Assembly: GCF_000239815.1 (NCBI RefSeq)
Contig: NZ_CAFK01000157.1
Coordinates: forward strand, 1-64,000
DNA length: 64,000 nucleotides
Reading direction: 5' to 3'
Source: Bradyrhizobium sp. STM 3843
GTDB lineage: Bacteria > Pseudomonadota > Alphaproteobacteria > Rhizobiales > Xanthobacteraceae
The notes under the pieces are model-generated. The model made no database searches. It was not told the origin of the DNA and saw only the letters and a list, made by a program, of their open reading frames with translations. Below are positions 8,959 through 17,489 of this stretch, piece after piece; position 1 is the first letter of the stretch, and the number at the start of each line of letters is the position of its first letter. The position numbers were made by a program, and so were the translations under genes.

Positions 8959-9576
8959 TCAGCGCGAATAGAATTCGACGATCAGATGCGGTTCCATCTG
9001 CACCGCGAACGGCACGTCGGACAGGCCGGGAATGCGCACGAAGGTCGCAGTCATCTTGGAGTGATCGGCTTCGATGTAATCGGGCACGTCGCGCTCGGCG
9101 AGCTGGCTGGCTTCGAGCACCACGGCGAGCTGCTTGGAGGCTTCCTTGACCTCGATCACATCGCCGGGCTTGAGCATGTAGCTTGAGATGTTGACCTTGC
9201 GGCCGTTCACCTTGATGTGGCCGTGGTTGATGAACTGGCGCGCGGCGAACATCGTCGACACGAACTTGGCGCGGAACACCGCCGCGTCGAGCCGGCGCTC
9301 CAACAGGCCGATCAGGTTCTCGCCGGTGTCGCCCTTCATGCGGCCGGCCTCGACATAGATGCCGTGGAACTGGCGCTCGGAGATGTTGGCGTAATAGCCC
9401 TTGAGCTTCTGCTTGGCGCGCAGCTGCACGCCGAAGTCGGAGAGCTTGCCCTTGCGGCGCTGGCCGTGCTGGCCTGGGCCGTATTCCCTGCGGTTCACGG
9501 GGCTCTTCGGGCGGCCCCAGATGTTCTGGCCCATGCGGCGATCGATCTTGTACTTCGCCTCACTACGCTTAGTCAT
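8959..9576 (-). CDS. rpsD: 30S ribosomal protein S4
   Basis: This 205-residue protein is the long alphaproteobacterial S4: [21 protein letters not shown] at the start, then [18 protein letters not shown], and the S4 RNA-binding domain with [13 protein letters not shown] and [17 protein letters not shown]. It binds 16S rRNA early in 30S assembly. The start is set at the ATG at 9576, behind AAGAGGA; a longer frame to 9597 would add seven non-conserved residues. It is a lone gene here with its own terminator, as is usual for rpsD in this group. Confidence 0.98.
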   Translation of the reverse strand: MTKRSEAKYKIDRRMGQNIWGRPKSPVNRREYGPGQHGQRRKGKLSDFGVQLRAKQKLKGYYANISERQFHGIYVEAGRMKGDTGENLIGLLERRLDAAVFRAKFVSTMFAARQFINHGHIKVNGRKVNISSYMLKPGDVIEVKEASKQLAVVLEASQLAERDVPDYIEADHSKMTATFVRIPGLSDVPFAVQMEPHLIVEFYSR

Positions 9577-9708
9577 CGCGTCCTCTTTAGGTCTCAAGTC
9601 GTTTGGGTTTGAGGAAACGCGCCCTCCTGTGTGCCCGAAAATCTCAGGTCACCGACAGGCCCGACCCCTAAGCTGGTGAAGGGACGGACCACGGGTCGCG
9701 AAACGCGT

Positions 9709-9820
9709 CGCGGGCCGAAACGGCCCGCGAGCAGGGCGGTTTCTAGGCGAGAAACCGGTGGTTTGTCAAACCCTTCAGCTCCCATTTTGAGCCGAAATCG
9801 CGCCTGAGGCGCCCGATTTC
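9709..9820. other. Three hairpins between the acyltransferase gene and rpsD
   Basis: The 281-base interval 9577-9857 holds three inverted repeats: CGCGGGCC/GGCCCGCG (9709-9729, loop GAAAC), GGTTTCT/AGAAACC (9738-9756) and GAAATCG/CGATTTC with an inner CGCC/GGCG (9794-9820). None has a clear T-run. They lie downstream of the acyltransferase and upstream of rpsD on the same strand, so they may be transcription-stop signals or leader structures of rpsD. Confidence 0.35.
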
Positions 9821-9857
9821 GCCGGCTTTTGGCCGTTTTGAGCCCAAAGCCTGCCCC

Positions 9858-10634
9858 TCAGCCGCCGCGCGCCCGCACCGCCTTCGGCTCGGCCGTACGC
9901 AAGGCCCGCAGCTCGGCGGCGATGTCGGTATTGAGCACCTGTTCCAGCCGGTCGAACGTCCGGGCGATCAGCGCCGCGTCCGTCACCCGGTGATCCCATC
10001 GAATCACCGTGGCGATGCTGCCGTCGGGTTTGGCGATATCGAAACTGAGGACATACGGGCCCGGGCTCAACGCGTGCAGCTCGCCTCCGCCATAGGCCGC
10101 GACCCCGGTGACGGCGAAATTGCCGAACCAATTGCCGCGCTGGCGGCCGAAATTCAGCCCGATCCGCCAGGCGAGCCGCCGGAACGGCCAGGGCAGCTGG
10201 GTCGCCCGCATGATCTTGCGGAACATCGGCACCTCGGCGATCGGCGCCTCCTTGGCATTGCGGATCAGCCGGTCGATGTCGGTGAGCGCATGCCGGTCCG
10301 GTTCGCACACCCGCTGCGGCAGCACGCAAGGCTCGCCCTCTTCGACCCGGGCAATGGCGACCATCGCCACGTTGCGCGGCAGCTCGTAGAAGCAGGGCCG
10401 GGGCCATTTGGCGTAGACCGTCCGCAGGGCCGGCTCGTCTCGCGCCACGATGGCGAAGGCCTTGACGAAGATCGCCGCAAAACCGGGCGGCCGGGCCAAC
10501 AGGCTGCGGGCTTCGAGCAGCGGCCGGATGTTCAGGGTACGCGCCAGCGACACGAATGGCACGTCGGACGACGCATGCATCAGGTCGATGATCAGGCGGC
10601 GCGGCGGCGATATTTTCCTGCTCGTTCCGCGCAT
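9858..10634 (-). CDS. Stand-alone 2-oxoacid dehydrogenase E2/CAT-like acyltransferase domain protein
   Basis: A 258-residue protein resembling the catalytic domain of 2-oxoacid dehydrogenase E2 components (chloramphenicol-acetyltransferase fold). It has the N-terminal LIIDLMHASSDVPFVSLARTLNI strand-helix, a GNFAVTGVAAYGGGELHALSPGP segment, and the C-terminal IRWDHRVTDAALIARTFDRLEQVLN. The family motif is H-x-x-x-D-G; here it reads HRVTDA, so the histidine and aspartate are kept but the glycine is alanine. There is no lipoyl domain and no E1 or E3 gene nearby, so it is not a standard dehydrogenase subunit. Substrate unknown. A CoA-dependent acyltransferase role is an inference from the fold. 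Confidence 0.7.
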   Translation of the reverse strand: MRGTSRKISPPRRLIIDLMHASSDVPFVSLARTLNIRPLLEARSLLARPPGFAAIFVKAFAIVARDEPALRTVYAKWPRPCFYELPRNVAMVAIARVEEGEPCVLPQRVCEPDRHALTDIDRLIRNAKEAPIAEVPMFRKIMRATQLPWPFRRLAWRIGLNFGRQRGNWFGNFAVTGVAAYGGGELHALSPGPYVLSFDIAKPDGSIATVIRWDHRVTDAALIARTFDRLEQVLNTDIAAELRALRTAEPKAVRARGG

Positions 10635-10858
10635 TCCTGGTCCGGACTCCCGAATGGCTCGTTATGGTCTGGCCGGTCGCCTGCCGGCGAGATAAGGCCT
10701 CGCTAGCTAGCGTTTATGGTGCCTGCGTGGCAAGCGGCTTCGTCTTGCCGGTCAGGACAAATCGCCCCGGGTCTTCAACCCGTTAATGTGCCTGCGCTGG
10801 TCCCGTCGGGAACTTTCCGCGGAGCCGCAGGCAATCGGGTAGGGGCAAGACCAGTTCC

Positions 10859-11626
10859 TCAGCGTCTAATTCCCTCAAAGCTCGCCGCTATGCCGCGCTG
10901 AAACAGCGACCAATCGAAGCCGAGCGCCAGCGCCACGTAGCCGCGCGCGATCATTGCGTTTGCCTGCTCGGCGGTGCGCGCCACCCCACCGATCGGCACG
11001 CCGCTTCGCAAGATGCCTTGCTCGGCGCGGGCCATGAGCTCCTGCACCTGCGGATCGTCGATCAAGCCACGCTTGTTGATGGAGGTGGCGAGATCGCCGG
11101 GGCCGATCACGGCAATGTCGATGCCTGGGGTGGCCATGATCTCGTCAATGCGCTCTACCGCCTCGACATGCTCGATCGTGATCATGCAGATCATGTCGTC
11201 ATCAGCGCTCGCCATGTAGTCAGCCATCGACACGTTCCAGCGGAACGGGGCGTGGAACGGCCCCCACAGCCGCTCGCCGCGGGGTGGGTAGCGCAGGCTG
11301 CGCACCGCCTTCTCGGCGTCCGCCCGGCTTGAGATCATCGGAAAATTGATACCGAGCGCACCGATGTCCATCGGCGCCTTCGCCAGATGCGGCTCGTTGG
11401 CGGCGACGCGCGTAAGCGGCACGCAAGGCGTGCCTGCTGTCGCCATGATCATGCCATGGGCGGTTGAGAGGTCGATCGGCCCGTGCTCCAGATCGACGAT
11501 GATCCAGTCCAGCGACTGCGCCATGATGCGCACGGTCTGGATGCTCGGGATGGTGGCAATGGCGCCGAAGGTCGGGCGTCCCTCGCGCCAGGCCTGCTTG
11601 AGATGATTGAGTGGCGGCGTCGACAT
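10859..11626 (-). CDS. HpcH/HpaI family class II aldolase
   Basis: A 255-residue member of the HpcH/HpaI aldolase/citrate lyase family (2-dehydro-3-deoxyglucarate or 4-hydroxy-2-oxoheptanedioate aldolase type). Motifs: DWIIVDLEHGPID near residue 45, the metal-binding glutamate in MITIEHVEAVERIDEI, and VIGPGDLATSI. These metal-dependent enzymes cleave hydroxy-oxo-diacids to pyruvate and an aldehyde. The start at 11626 is an ATG. It lies 21 bases downstream of murI on the same strand, so the two may be cotranscribed though the functions are unrelated. The 224 bases beyond its 3' end, up to 10634, hold nothing I recognise. Confidence 0.85.
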   Translation of the reverse strand: MSTPPLNHLKQAWREGRPTFGAIATIPSIQTVRIMAQSLDWIIVDLEHGPIDLSTAHGMIMATAGTPCVPLTRVAANEPHLAKAPMDIGALGINFPMISSRADAEKAVRSLRYPPRGERLWGPFHAPFRWNVSMADYMASADDDMICMITIEHVEAVERIDEIMATPGIDIAVIGPGDLATSINKRGLIDDPQVQELMARAEQGILRSGVPIGGVARTAEQANAMIARGYVALALGFDWSLFQRGIAASFEGIRR

Positions 11627-11647
11627 GGGAGGCGCAACTCCAGGTGA

Positions 11648-12445
11648 TCAGGCCGGCACGCGGCCGCCAAAAAATGGCGTCAGGGCTCCGTTCAGCCGAT
11701 GCGACTTGTTTGACGTAAAGATCAGGGTCGCGCCGGGCTGATCGGCCTTGGTGCCGGCCGGACCCATGAGATCCGATACGCGACGGGCGATCGCCGGCGC
11801 CGGATCGATCCAGGCCACCGGCCAGGGCGCGAGCCGCTGCAACCGGTCCAGCAGCAGCGGGTAATGTGTGCAGGCGAGCACGATCGCGTCAGTGCGATCA
11901 GCGGGATCGCCGGCATCGCCGACGAAACATGGCGCGATCTCGGCGGCGATGTCGCCATCGGCAACGCTCTCGCCGCTGAGCGCTGCTTCCGCGAGCGAAG
12001 CCAGTTCGGGCGAGCCGACCAGCGTGACCTCGCAGCCCTGGCCAAAATCGCGGATCAGCCCGCGCGTATATTCGCGCGCCACTGTCGCTTTGGTGCCAAG
12101 CACCGAGACGCGCTTGGTCGTCGATTGGGCGCAGGCGGGCTTGATCGCCGGCACGGTGCCGACAAACGGTGTGGCGTAGGCGTCGCGCAGCTGCGCCAGC
12201 ACCTGCACCGAGGCGGTGTTGCAGGCGATGACGACCAACTCAGGCCTATGGGCCGCGATCAGTTCGCCCATCAGCGGCACCACGCGGGCAATCAGCGCCT
12301 CCTGGCTGTGGTGTCCATAGGGGAAGAACGCGTCGTCGGCGACATAGACGTAATGCGCGTCGGGCTGCGCCTGGACCACCTCGCGCAGCACGGACAGGCC
12401 GCCGAGGCCGGAGTCGAAAACGAGAATCGTGGGATGATTTGGCAC
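11648..12445 (-). CDS. murI: Glutamate racemase
   Basis: A 265-residue cofactor-independent racemase supplying D-glutamate for peptidoglycan. The fold signature FDSGLGGLSVLREV is at the N-terminus, and both catalytic cysteines are present: ACNTAS (about residue 75) and ACTHYP (about residue 188). The start appears to be GTG at 12445, with a weak ribosome site. The family is cytosolic and this one is of normal length. Upstream is a 729-base non-coding stretch; downstream is the aldolase gene. Confidence 0.94.
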   Translation of the reverse strand: MPNHPTILVFDSGLGGLSVLREVVQAQPDAHYVYVADDAFFPYGHHSQEALIARVVPLMGELIAAHRPELVVIACNTASVQVLAQLRDAYATPFVGTVPAIKPACAQSTTKRVSVLGTKATVAREYTRGLIRDFGQGCEVTLVGSPELASLAEAALSGESVADGDIAAEIAPCFVGDAGDPADRTDAIVLACTHYPLLLDRLQRLAPWPVAWIDPAPAIARRVSDLMGPAGTKADQPGATLIFTSNKSHRLNGALTPFFGGRVPA

Positions 12446-13174
12446 GGTGATGGATTGTAGCTGATTGGACAGAGGGATTCAGCGAGTTTTTCTGCGGGAT
12501 GAGTAGGGACAATTTCTGTCTTCGCCCGGCTTGACCGGGCGATCCAGTATTCCAGAGGCGGATATGCTTGAGCGGAGAGGCCGCGGCGTACGGGATCGTC
12601 CGCTTTCGCAGACGATGACCGCGGAGATTGTGGCGGTAAGGCCGCAACATGGCAAACAATCTCATCCTCGCGCAGCTTTCGCGCCGAGTCTTGCTGATCT
12701 CAATCACCCTCTGAAACGAAGAGGGTGCAGGGAAGGCCGGATGCAGGGCCAGCACCCATGGCCCGCCTGCAAAGAAAAAAGCAGGCGGCAGTGACCACAG
12801 GTACGGCCGAACACCGGCCTTCCCTGCGCGATGGTGTGACGGCTTATACGTGATCTCCCCGGGGACCGGCTCTCTTGCCCCCGTAGCGGCGATGCGCCAA
12901 GGCGCATCGCGCAGGTCTCAGCACCGGGAGACCAGGACCACACGACTTCGCCGTGCGCATCGGATCGTTCGTCGGCATGATCGCTCACGCTGCAACCCGA
13001 CACGCCCACCGCATCCCGCACCCAACGTCCGTGACGACCGCGATACGCCCCTCAGTGAGGCAGGATGGAGCGAAGCATACACGATTTCTGAAAAAACGAA
13101 AGAGAAATCTTCGATTGGACTGAATTATGTTCCAAGTACGCTCCTGAACTGATCGGCAATAGAGCCTGAGGTCA
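12446..13174. repeat. Long non-coding stretch with probable dispersed intergenic elements
   Basis: No credible gene lies in these 729 bases. Two parts resemble elements I associate with Bradyrhizobium intergenic regions. One (about 12525-12640) has a GCCCGG/CCGGGC hairpin and a CCGCTTTCGCAGACGATGAC segment. The other (about 12718-13080) starts at GAGGGTGCAGGGAAGGCCGG and contains the hairpin CCGCCTGC/GCAGGCGG (12763-12788, A-rich loop) and the run ACACGACTTCGCCGTGCGC. The identification rests on memory of such sequences, not on a search. A sizeable structured RNA cannot be excluded. Confidence 0.5.
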
Positions 13175-14728
13175 TCACTTCTTGCGCGTGCGAAATTCCC
13201 GCTGATAGCAGACGCGCAAGCCGGCGTTTTTGGGCTCCTGACAAAGCGTGGACGAGTACGGGTTCGTATCTTCAGGCGGATAGTGTTCTAGTATCACGTT
13301 CAGTGACTGCACCATGTCCTGCTGCCCGTCGGCCCGATCGGCGATCCGTTCGAACATGTCGGGCAATAGCGGCTTCAGAGCCTGGTAGGTTTCCGACGGC
13401 AGCCTGTTGGTCTCGATCGGTGCGACAAAGGCGTGCTGCTTCAGCGCCATTCGGATCAGCTCGATATCGTCCTGCTTGAGTTGTCCGGTCTTGAGCCTTT
13501 CATTGACGAAGCTTGCGACGAGTTTCGACTGCGTTGTTGGAATCAATCCGCCAACGCCGTAGTCCTGCTTCAAGATGGCATTGACCGTCGCCCGGTCATC
13601 CTCCGATGTGGGCGCAGCTGAAAGACGGGCCGGTTTGGACCCCGGCGCCACCGGCAAGCCATAGCGGCGATTGATCATCTCAAAGGGATCAGCGCTGTTG
13701 TTCGCAAACGGCTCGGTCGCCGCGGTGAGGCACAGACTCGGAATTTCACCTCCGCCACATCGCCTCGTCGTAAAGTAGAACGGAACGTTCGCATAGCTCG
13801 CATGCAGCGCCGTCCTGATCTCGGCCGGAACGGCCTTGCCGTCATGCTGCTCGGCGATCGTGATGGTGGTCGGGTCGGCTTCGACGTTGGCGAATGCGAT
13901 ATTCAGATCCGGACGCAACTGGCCATCAGCACCGCGTACATCGAGGGGTTTGGACACTGATACGAGGACATCGGCTTCGCAGTGATCGATGGTGTCTTCG
14001 ATCAAGCAGCGGCCGCCGACGACCTCGTGAACGAATTCAGGTGCGATCAGGCTCAGCGTGTCGGGACAGCTTTCGCGATGTTCGAGGTGAAATCTCCTCC
14101 AGCGTGGCAGCCATGTGACGTGAACCATCCGATGCATCGCCCCGTCAGGCCCTCTTTCATTGGTCTCGGTGTTGATCATCCGGGCATTGCGCGAGTTGTG
14201 ATCGCGGATGATGACGTGGTCGATATGCCCCTTGAACAGCAACTGCTGGCAAAGATCCGCGCAAGGCGGCGGAGGGGTTGGATCCTGGCTTTCGGGCTGC
14301 CGCCAGTTCATCCAGTAATTGTCCCGCTCAGGATATGGCAGTTCAAAGGAGCGCGGCTGAAATGACGATGGTACTGGTTTCGAGATATCTGACGCGAGTA
14401 GTTTCTCGAGCTGCCGTTGGCTGAGGTCATGCGGCAAAAGCGCAGCCGCGACGAGCGTGATCACCGCTACCGTGGCGCCGAGCAGGTTGTTTCCAAGAAA
14501 CCGGGCTAGCAGATATCCGGGTAGCGCTGCCAGTGAATAATAGAGCAGCGTGGGAGCTGCGATCAGCGTCTGACCCGGGAGGATGAACAGCAACAGGCCG
14601 AACGTGATCATTCCCGGTATGAGCGCGATCAAGGTCAGCGCCACCAAAACACAAAAGTAAATGCCGACGGGGCGCGACATCAACGGCAGCGCATTGAAAC
14701 GATCGGAAGGAGACGCAAGGTCCGACAC
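13175..14728 (-). CDS. Hypothetical membrane protein
   Basis: A 517-residue protein with four hydrophobic segments in its first 100 residues (for example VGIYFCVLVALTLIALIPGM and LLGATVAVITLVAAALL), then a long soluble part of about 400 residues with many cysteines (CADLCQQLLF, RRCGGGEIPSLC, CQEPKNAGLRVC). This suggests an inner-membrane anchor with a disulfide-containing periplasmic domain; the topology is inferred. I do not recognise the family. The start is GTG at 14728, behind GGAG. The gene is flanked on both sides by long non-coding stretches and looks monocistronic. Its mean composition is slightly less GC-rich than its neighbours. Confidence 0.75.
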   Translation of the reverse strand: MSDLASPSDRFNALPLMSRPVGIYFCVLVALTLIALIPGMITFGLLLFILPGQTLIAAPTLLYYSLAALPGYLLARFLGNNLLGATVAVITLVAAALLPHDLSQRQLEKLLASDISKPVPSSFQPRSFELPYPERDNYWMNWRQPESQDPTPPPPCADLCQQLLFKGHIDHVIIRDHNSRNARMINTETNERGPDGAMHRMVHVTWLPRWRRFHLEHRESCPDTLSLIAPEFVHEVVGGRCLIEDTIDHCEADVLVSVSKPLDVRGADGQLRPDLNIAFANVEADPTTITIAEQHDGKAVPAEIRTALHASYANVPFYFTTRRCGGGEIPSLCLTAATEPFANNSADPFEMINRRYGLPVAPGSKPARLSAAPTSEDDRATVNAILKQDYGVGGLIPTTQSKLVASFVNERLKTGQLKQDDIELIRMALKQHAFVAPIETNRLPSETYQALKPLLPDMFERIADRADGQQDMVQSLNVILEHYPPEDTNPYSSTLCQEPKNAGLRVCYQREFRTRKK

Positions 14729-15258
14729 GTGGCTTCGCTCCGCGCCAAAGGTGTCCGTCTGCGTGGCCGGCTCCGTTCAATTAGGTAGCACCTGCTGATT
14801 TCGTCAAATTTTTCCGCCCTGGATGCTCAATTTTGCCTGAAACGGAGCAATTTCCGACTCGCACGTTAGCTGAACTTTAACGATGCGGATACGGATGCGA
14901 GGGCCAACGATACTCGCGTAACATTTGAGGCGCAGGCCGCTGGCACGGAGCTCGAGTCCCGACGCGCCGTGCGAACTGCTGCCGGAATTTGCGCCCAGCA
15001 GATGCTTCAACCGAGATTTAGCCGGATGCCTTTACCGTCCACCAAGAATCATTTATCGATCGTGAACAGCAACCTTGACGTGCGAGTGATTCTAAGCGAC
15101 CCATCAGATCTTACGCGACTGGTGCTCGGTTCAATGCCGATGGCGGGAGCAGCAGAGCCTTAGTTGTAACATCAAACGCGTCAAAGAACCGCGGTTTCGG
15201 GACGGATGCAGTCCGTCCGCTAAGAATCATCTCCTGCTCGTAAGAAATCAATTGTGAC
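14729..15258. other. 530-base non-coding interval
   Basis: This divergent interval lies between the membrane protein gene (minus strand) and the TPR gene (plus strand). It is less GC-rich than average and holds only short doubtful ORFs (such as 14969-15163) with no family resemblance and no good ribosome sites. I see no clear promoter, terminator or repeat. It presumably carries the two divergent promoters. Confidence 0.5.
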
Positions 15259-17112
15259 ATGCAAATGAAACGTCGCGAACGCAGGGCGACCGCCAAGCAA
15301 GGCAAGCCCGACCCGAATGTTCGCGCGAATAACAACTTGGCCGCGGTCCATGCCGAAGTGGTCGACAAAATGCGAGCAGGGCGGTTTCTCGAAGCCCAGC
15401 TCCGCTGTCGGCAGGCGCTCGAAGCCACCCCCGAAGACGCCGAACTTCTGCACTTGATGGCGTTGGTCTACCTCAACGCGGCCGAATTCGATCATGCGGT
15501 GGAATGGGCATCGCGCGCCATCAGGAAGGATCCCAAGCCATCCTATCTAGCGACGCTCGGCACCGCATTGCAGCGCTCAGGGCGACTCGAAGAGGCCTCG
15601 CAGGTCTTAGACAAGGCAGTTCAGTTGAAGCCGGATGACGCGGCGCTTTGGGTCAGTCTTGGCGGTGTTCTCGAAGGGTTGAAGCGACTGTCTGAGGCGG
15701 CGTTATGCTTTCAGCACGCGCTCAAGCTCGATCCGCATCATCTCGCGGCCGCATGGGGCAGCGCTGCTACCTTGCAGCAATTGGGAAGATTAGAAGAGGC
15801 GCTCGTTGACTGTGATCTGTGCGAGCGGTTGCAGCCGAACGATGCTCTGACGGCAACTCTGCGGTCGATGTTGCTGCGAGGCTTGAAGCGGTTCGAAGAA
15901 AGTCTGGCCGACGCCCGGCGGGCGCATTCCCTCGATCCAAAGAACCCTGACTTTTGCGTCAACGTCGGTGATGCCCTTTTATGGCTCGATCGTGTGGAGG
16001 AAGGGCTGGAGTGGTTCGAACGGGCGCTCGAACTTCGGCCATTCTTGTTGTCAGCGCTCGAAAGCAAAGGTAGGGCGCTGAGGAGGTTGCATCGCCTCGT
16101 TGAGGCGACCGCGGTGTACCATCAGCTCAGGGCCATCGATCCGACCAATGCCCGCCTCGAGTTTGCCTTGGCGACCCATCACTTATGGCTCGGAAATTTC
16201 GAGGCCGGATGGAGGGAGCGCGAAGCCCGCTGGCGCGTTCCAGGCCTTCCGATACACTTTCCTGACGGTCCTGGGGCACTTTGGCTGGGCGAGGAAAGCA
16301 TCGCGGCAAAGAGCATCCTGATCTATTCGGACGAAGGGCTCGGCGACGCCATTCAATTCACGCGCTATGTGCCGCTGCTGGCCGCACAAGGAGCTCGCGT
16401 CGTTCTCGTGGTCCAGGACTCGCTGCAAGACCTGTTGTCGACCTTGCCTGGCGTCTCACTCTGTCTCCCACATTCGAGCTCGACATTGCCGCCTGTGGAC
16501 TTTCGTTGTCCTGCCACAAGCTTGCCGCTCGCGTTCAGGACGATGCTCGACACCATTCCGCCGCCGATCCGCTTATCCGCACCGGCCGATCGGGTGAGCG
16601 CTTGGGACGAGCGCCTCGGTCCGCGCGACAGGTTGCGCGTCGGCCTGGTATGGTCCGGCAGTCTGACGCATCCCAACGACATGAACCGGTCGATTGCCTT
16701 GCAGTCGCTGACGCCGATTTTGGATGTCGGCGCGACCTTTGTCAGTTTACAGAAGGATCCGCGTCCGGATGATCAGGCTGTGCTGCGCGAGCGGCCGGAG
16801 ATCATCGACCTGACGGCGCAGCTGACGGATTTCCGCGAGACGGCCGCTCTCGTATCCTGCCTCGATCTGGTGATCACCGTGGACACCAGCACGGCCCACC
16901 TTGCCGCGACCATGGGCTGTCCGACCTGGATCATGCTGTCCCGCACGCCTGATTTCCGCTGGCTGGTGGACCGTGACGACAGCCCCTGGTACCCCGCTGT
17001 CCGGCTGTTCCGGCAGACCGAAACTCGGGAATATGGAAGCGTGATCGAACGCGTCCGTGCCGAACTGTTTGTGGCGGTCGGGCGCGCCGGTGACGGAGCG
17101 AAGCAGTCGTAG
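15259..17112 (+). CDS. Tetratricopeptide repeat protein with glycosyltransferase-9-like C-terminal domain
   Basis: A 617-residue soluble protein. Residues about 30-330 hold eight or so TPR units (typical runs: YLATLGTALQRSGRLEEAS, AALWVSLGGVLEGLKRLSEA, DFCVNVGDALLWLDRVEEG). Residues about 345-610 form a Rossmann-type domain with LIYSDEGLGDAIQFTRYVPLL, RVGLVWSGSLTHPNDMNRSI and DLVITVDTSTAHLAATMGCPTW. The last is the nucleotide-sugar site seen in heptosyltransferase-like (GT9) enzymes and in bacterial TPR-GT proteins. It may glycosylate a protein or lipid, but no acceptor can be inferred. The start is ATG at 15259 or 15265, both with weak ribosome sites. It stands alone, with non-coding stretches at both ends. 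Confidence 0.8.
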   Translation: MQMKRRERRATAKQGKPDPNVRANNNLAAVHAEVVDKMRAGRFLEAQLRCRQALEATPEDAELLHLMALVYLNAAEFDHAVEWASRAIRKDPKPSYLATLGTALQRSGRLEEASQVLDKAVQLKPDDAALWVSLGGVLEGLKRLSEAALCFQHALKLDPHHLAAAWGSAATLQQLGRLEEALVDCDLCERLQPNDALTATLRSMLLRGLKRFEESLADARRAHSLDPKNPDFCVNVGDALLWLDRVEEGLEWFERALELRPFLLSALESKGRALRRLHRLVEATAVYHQLRAIDPTNARLEFALATHHLWLGNFEAGWREREARWRVPGLPIHFPDGPGALWLGEESIAAKSILIYSDEGLGDAIQFTRYVPLLAAQGARVVLVVQDSLQDLLSTLPGVSLCLPHSSSTLPPVDFRCPATSLPLAFRTMLDTIPPPIRLSAPADRVSAWDERLGPRDRLRVGLVWSGSLTHPNDMNRSIALQSLTPILDVGATFVSLQKDPRPDDQAVLRERPEIIDLTAQLTDFRETAALVSCLDLVITVDTSTAHLAATMGCPTWIMLSRTPDFRWLVDRDDSPWYPAVRLFRQTETREYGSVIERVRAELFVAVGRAGDGAKQS

Positions 17113-17200
17113 CGACTAAAGCGGTTGCGCTTGGCGCCAGGTCCGACTGCGCGGGTGCGCACGGGCCCTCATTGTTCAAGCTGATATCTCCGCCGCTACG

Positions 17201-17250
17201 TTATCGCTCGCCTTCGTGCAAGCGCAGCAAATGCTGCGATGGGGCAACGG
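17201..17250. repeat. Intergenic repeat, copy 1 (second copy near 19199-19250)
   Basis: The segment TTATCGCTCGCCTTCGTGC followed by AAGCGCAGCAAATG and GCGATGGG recurs at 19199-19250 with few changes. Both copies are non-coding and bracket the DMT/Lrp pair. The remaining interval 17113-17378 contains nothing else I recognise apart from the decayed tail of the pseudogene that follows. Confidence 0.6.
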
Positions 17251-17378
17251 GCGACATTCGCGAACGATGGCGGCCTTCTAACTAATCTCAAACAGTCCTC
17301 AGTACCTAGCCGTGCTGGAGCAGGCGCGGCGCGCCCGTCTGGACCAAAAGTGTGCTGGCACAGCGACCGGACCCGGCG

Positions 17379-17489
17379 TCAGCGGCGGACCAGCCAGCTG
17401 CCGATGGCGTCTCCCCAACGGCGCCCGGCAAAGGAGACAACAAGGATGACAAGGGACGGCAGGGTCAGCTTGAGGACCACGAGGCTCAT
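17379..17489 (-). pseudogene. Broken membrane protein gene behind the DMT transporter
   Basis: Its ATG at 17489 overlaps the stop of the DMT transporter as ATGA, a coupled-operon layout. The 36 codons (MSLVVLKLTLPSLVILVVSF, then AGRRWGDAIGSWLVRR) resemble the N-terminus of a conserved small membrane protein family that continues GLPLTSGPVA. Here the frame ends at TGA, but another frame resumes at once with LAGPPLTPGPVAVPAHF (to about 17330) before homology fades. This pattern indicates a frameshifting deletion of a few bases and then decay. The comparison is from memory of the family; a translated search would settle it. It could instead be a genuine 36-residue protein. Confidence 0.5.

Noticed and set aside
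14969..15163. 64-codon ORF before the TPR gene
   Set aside because: No ribosome site, no family resemblance and composition like the surrounding non-coding DNA.
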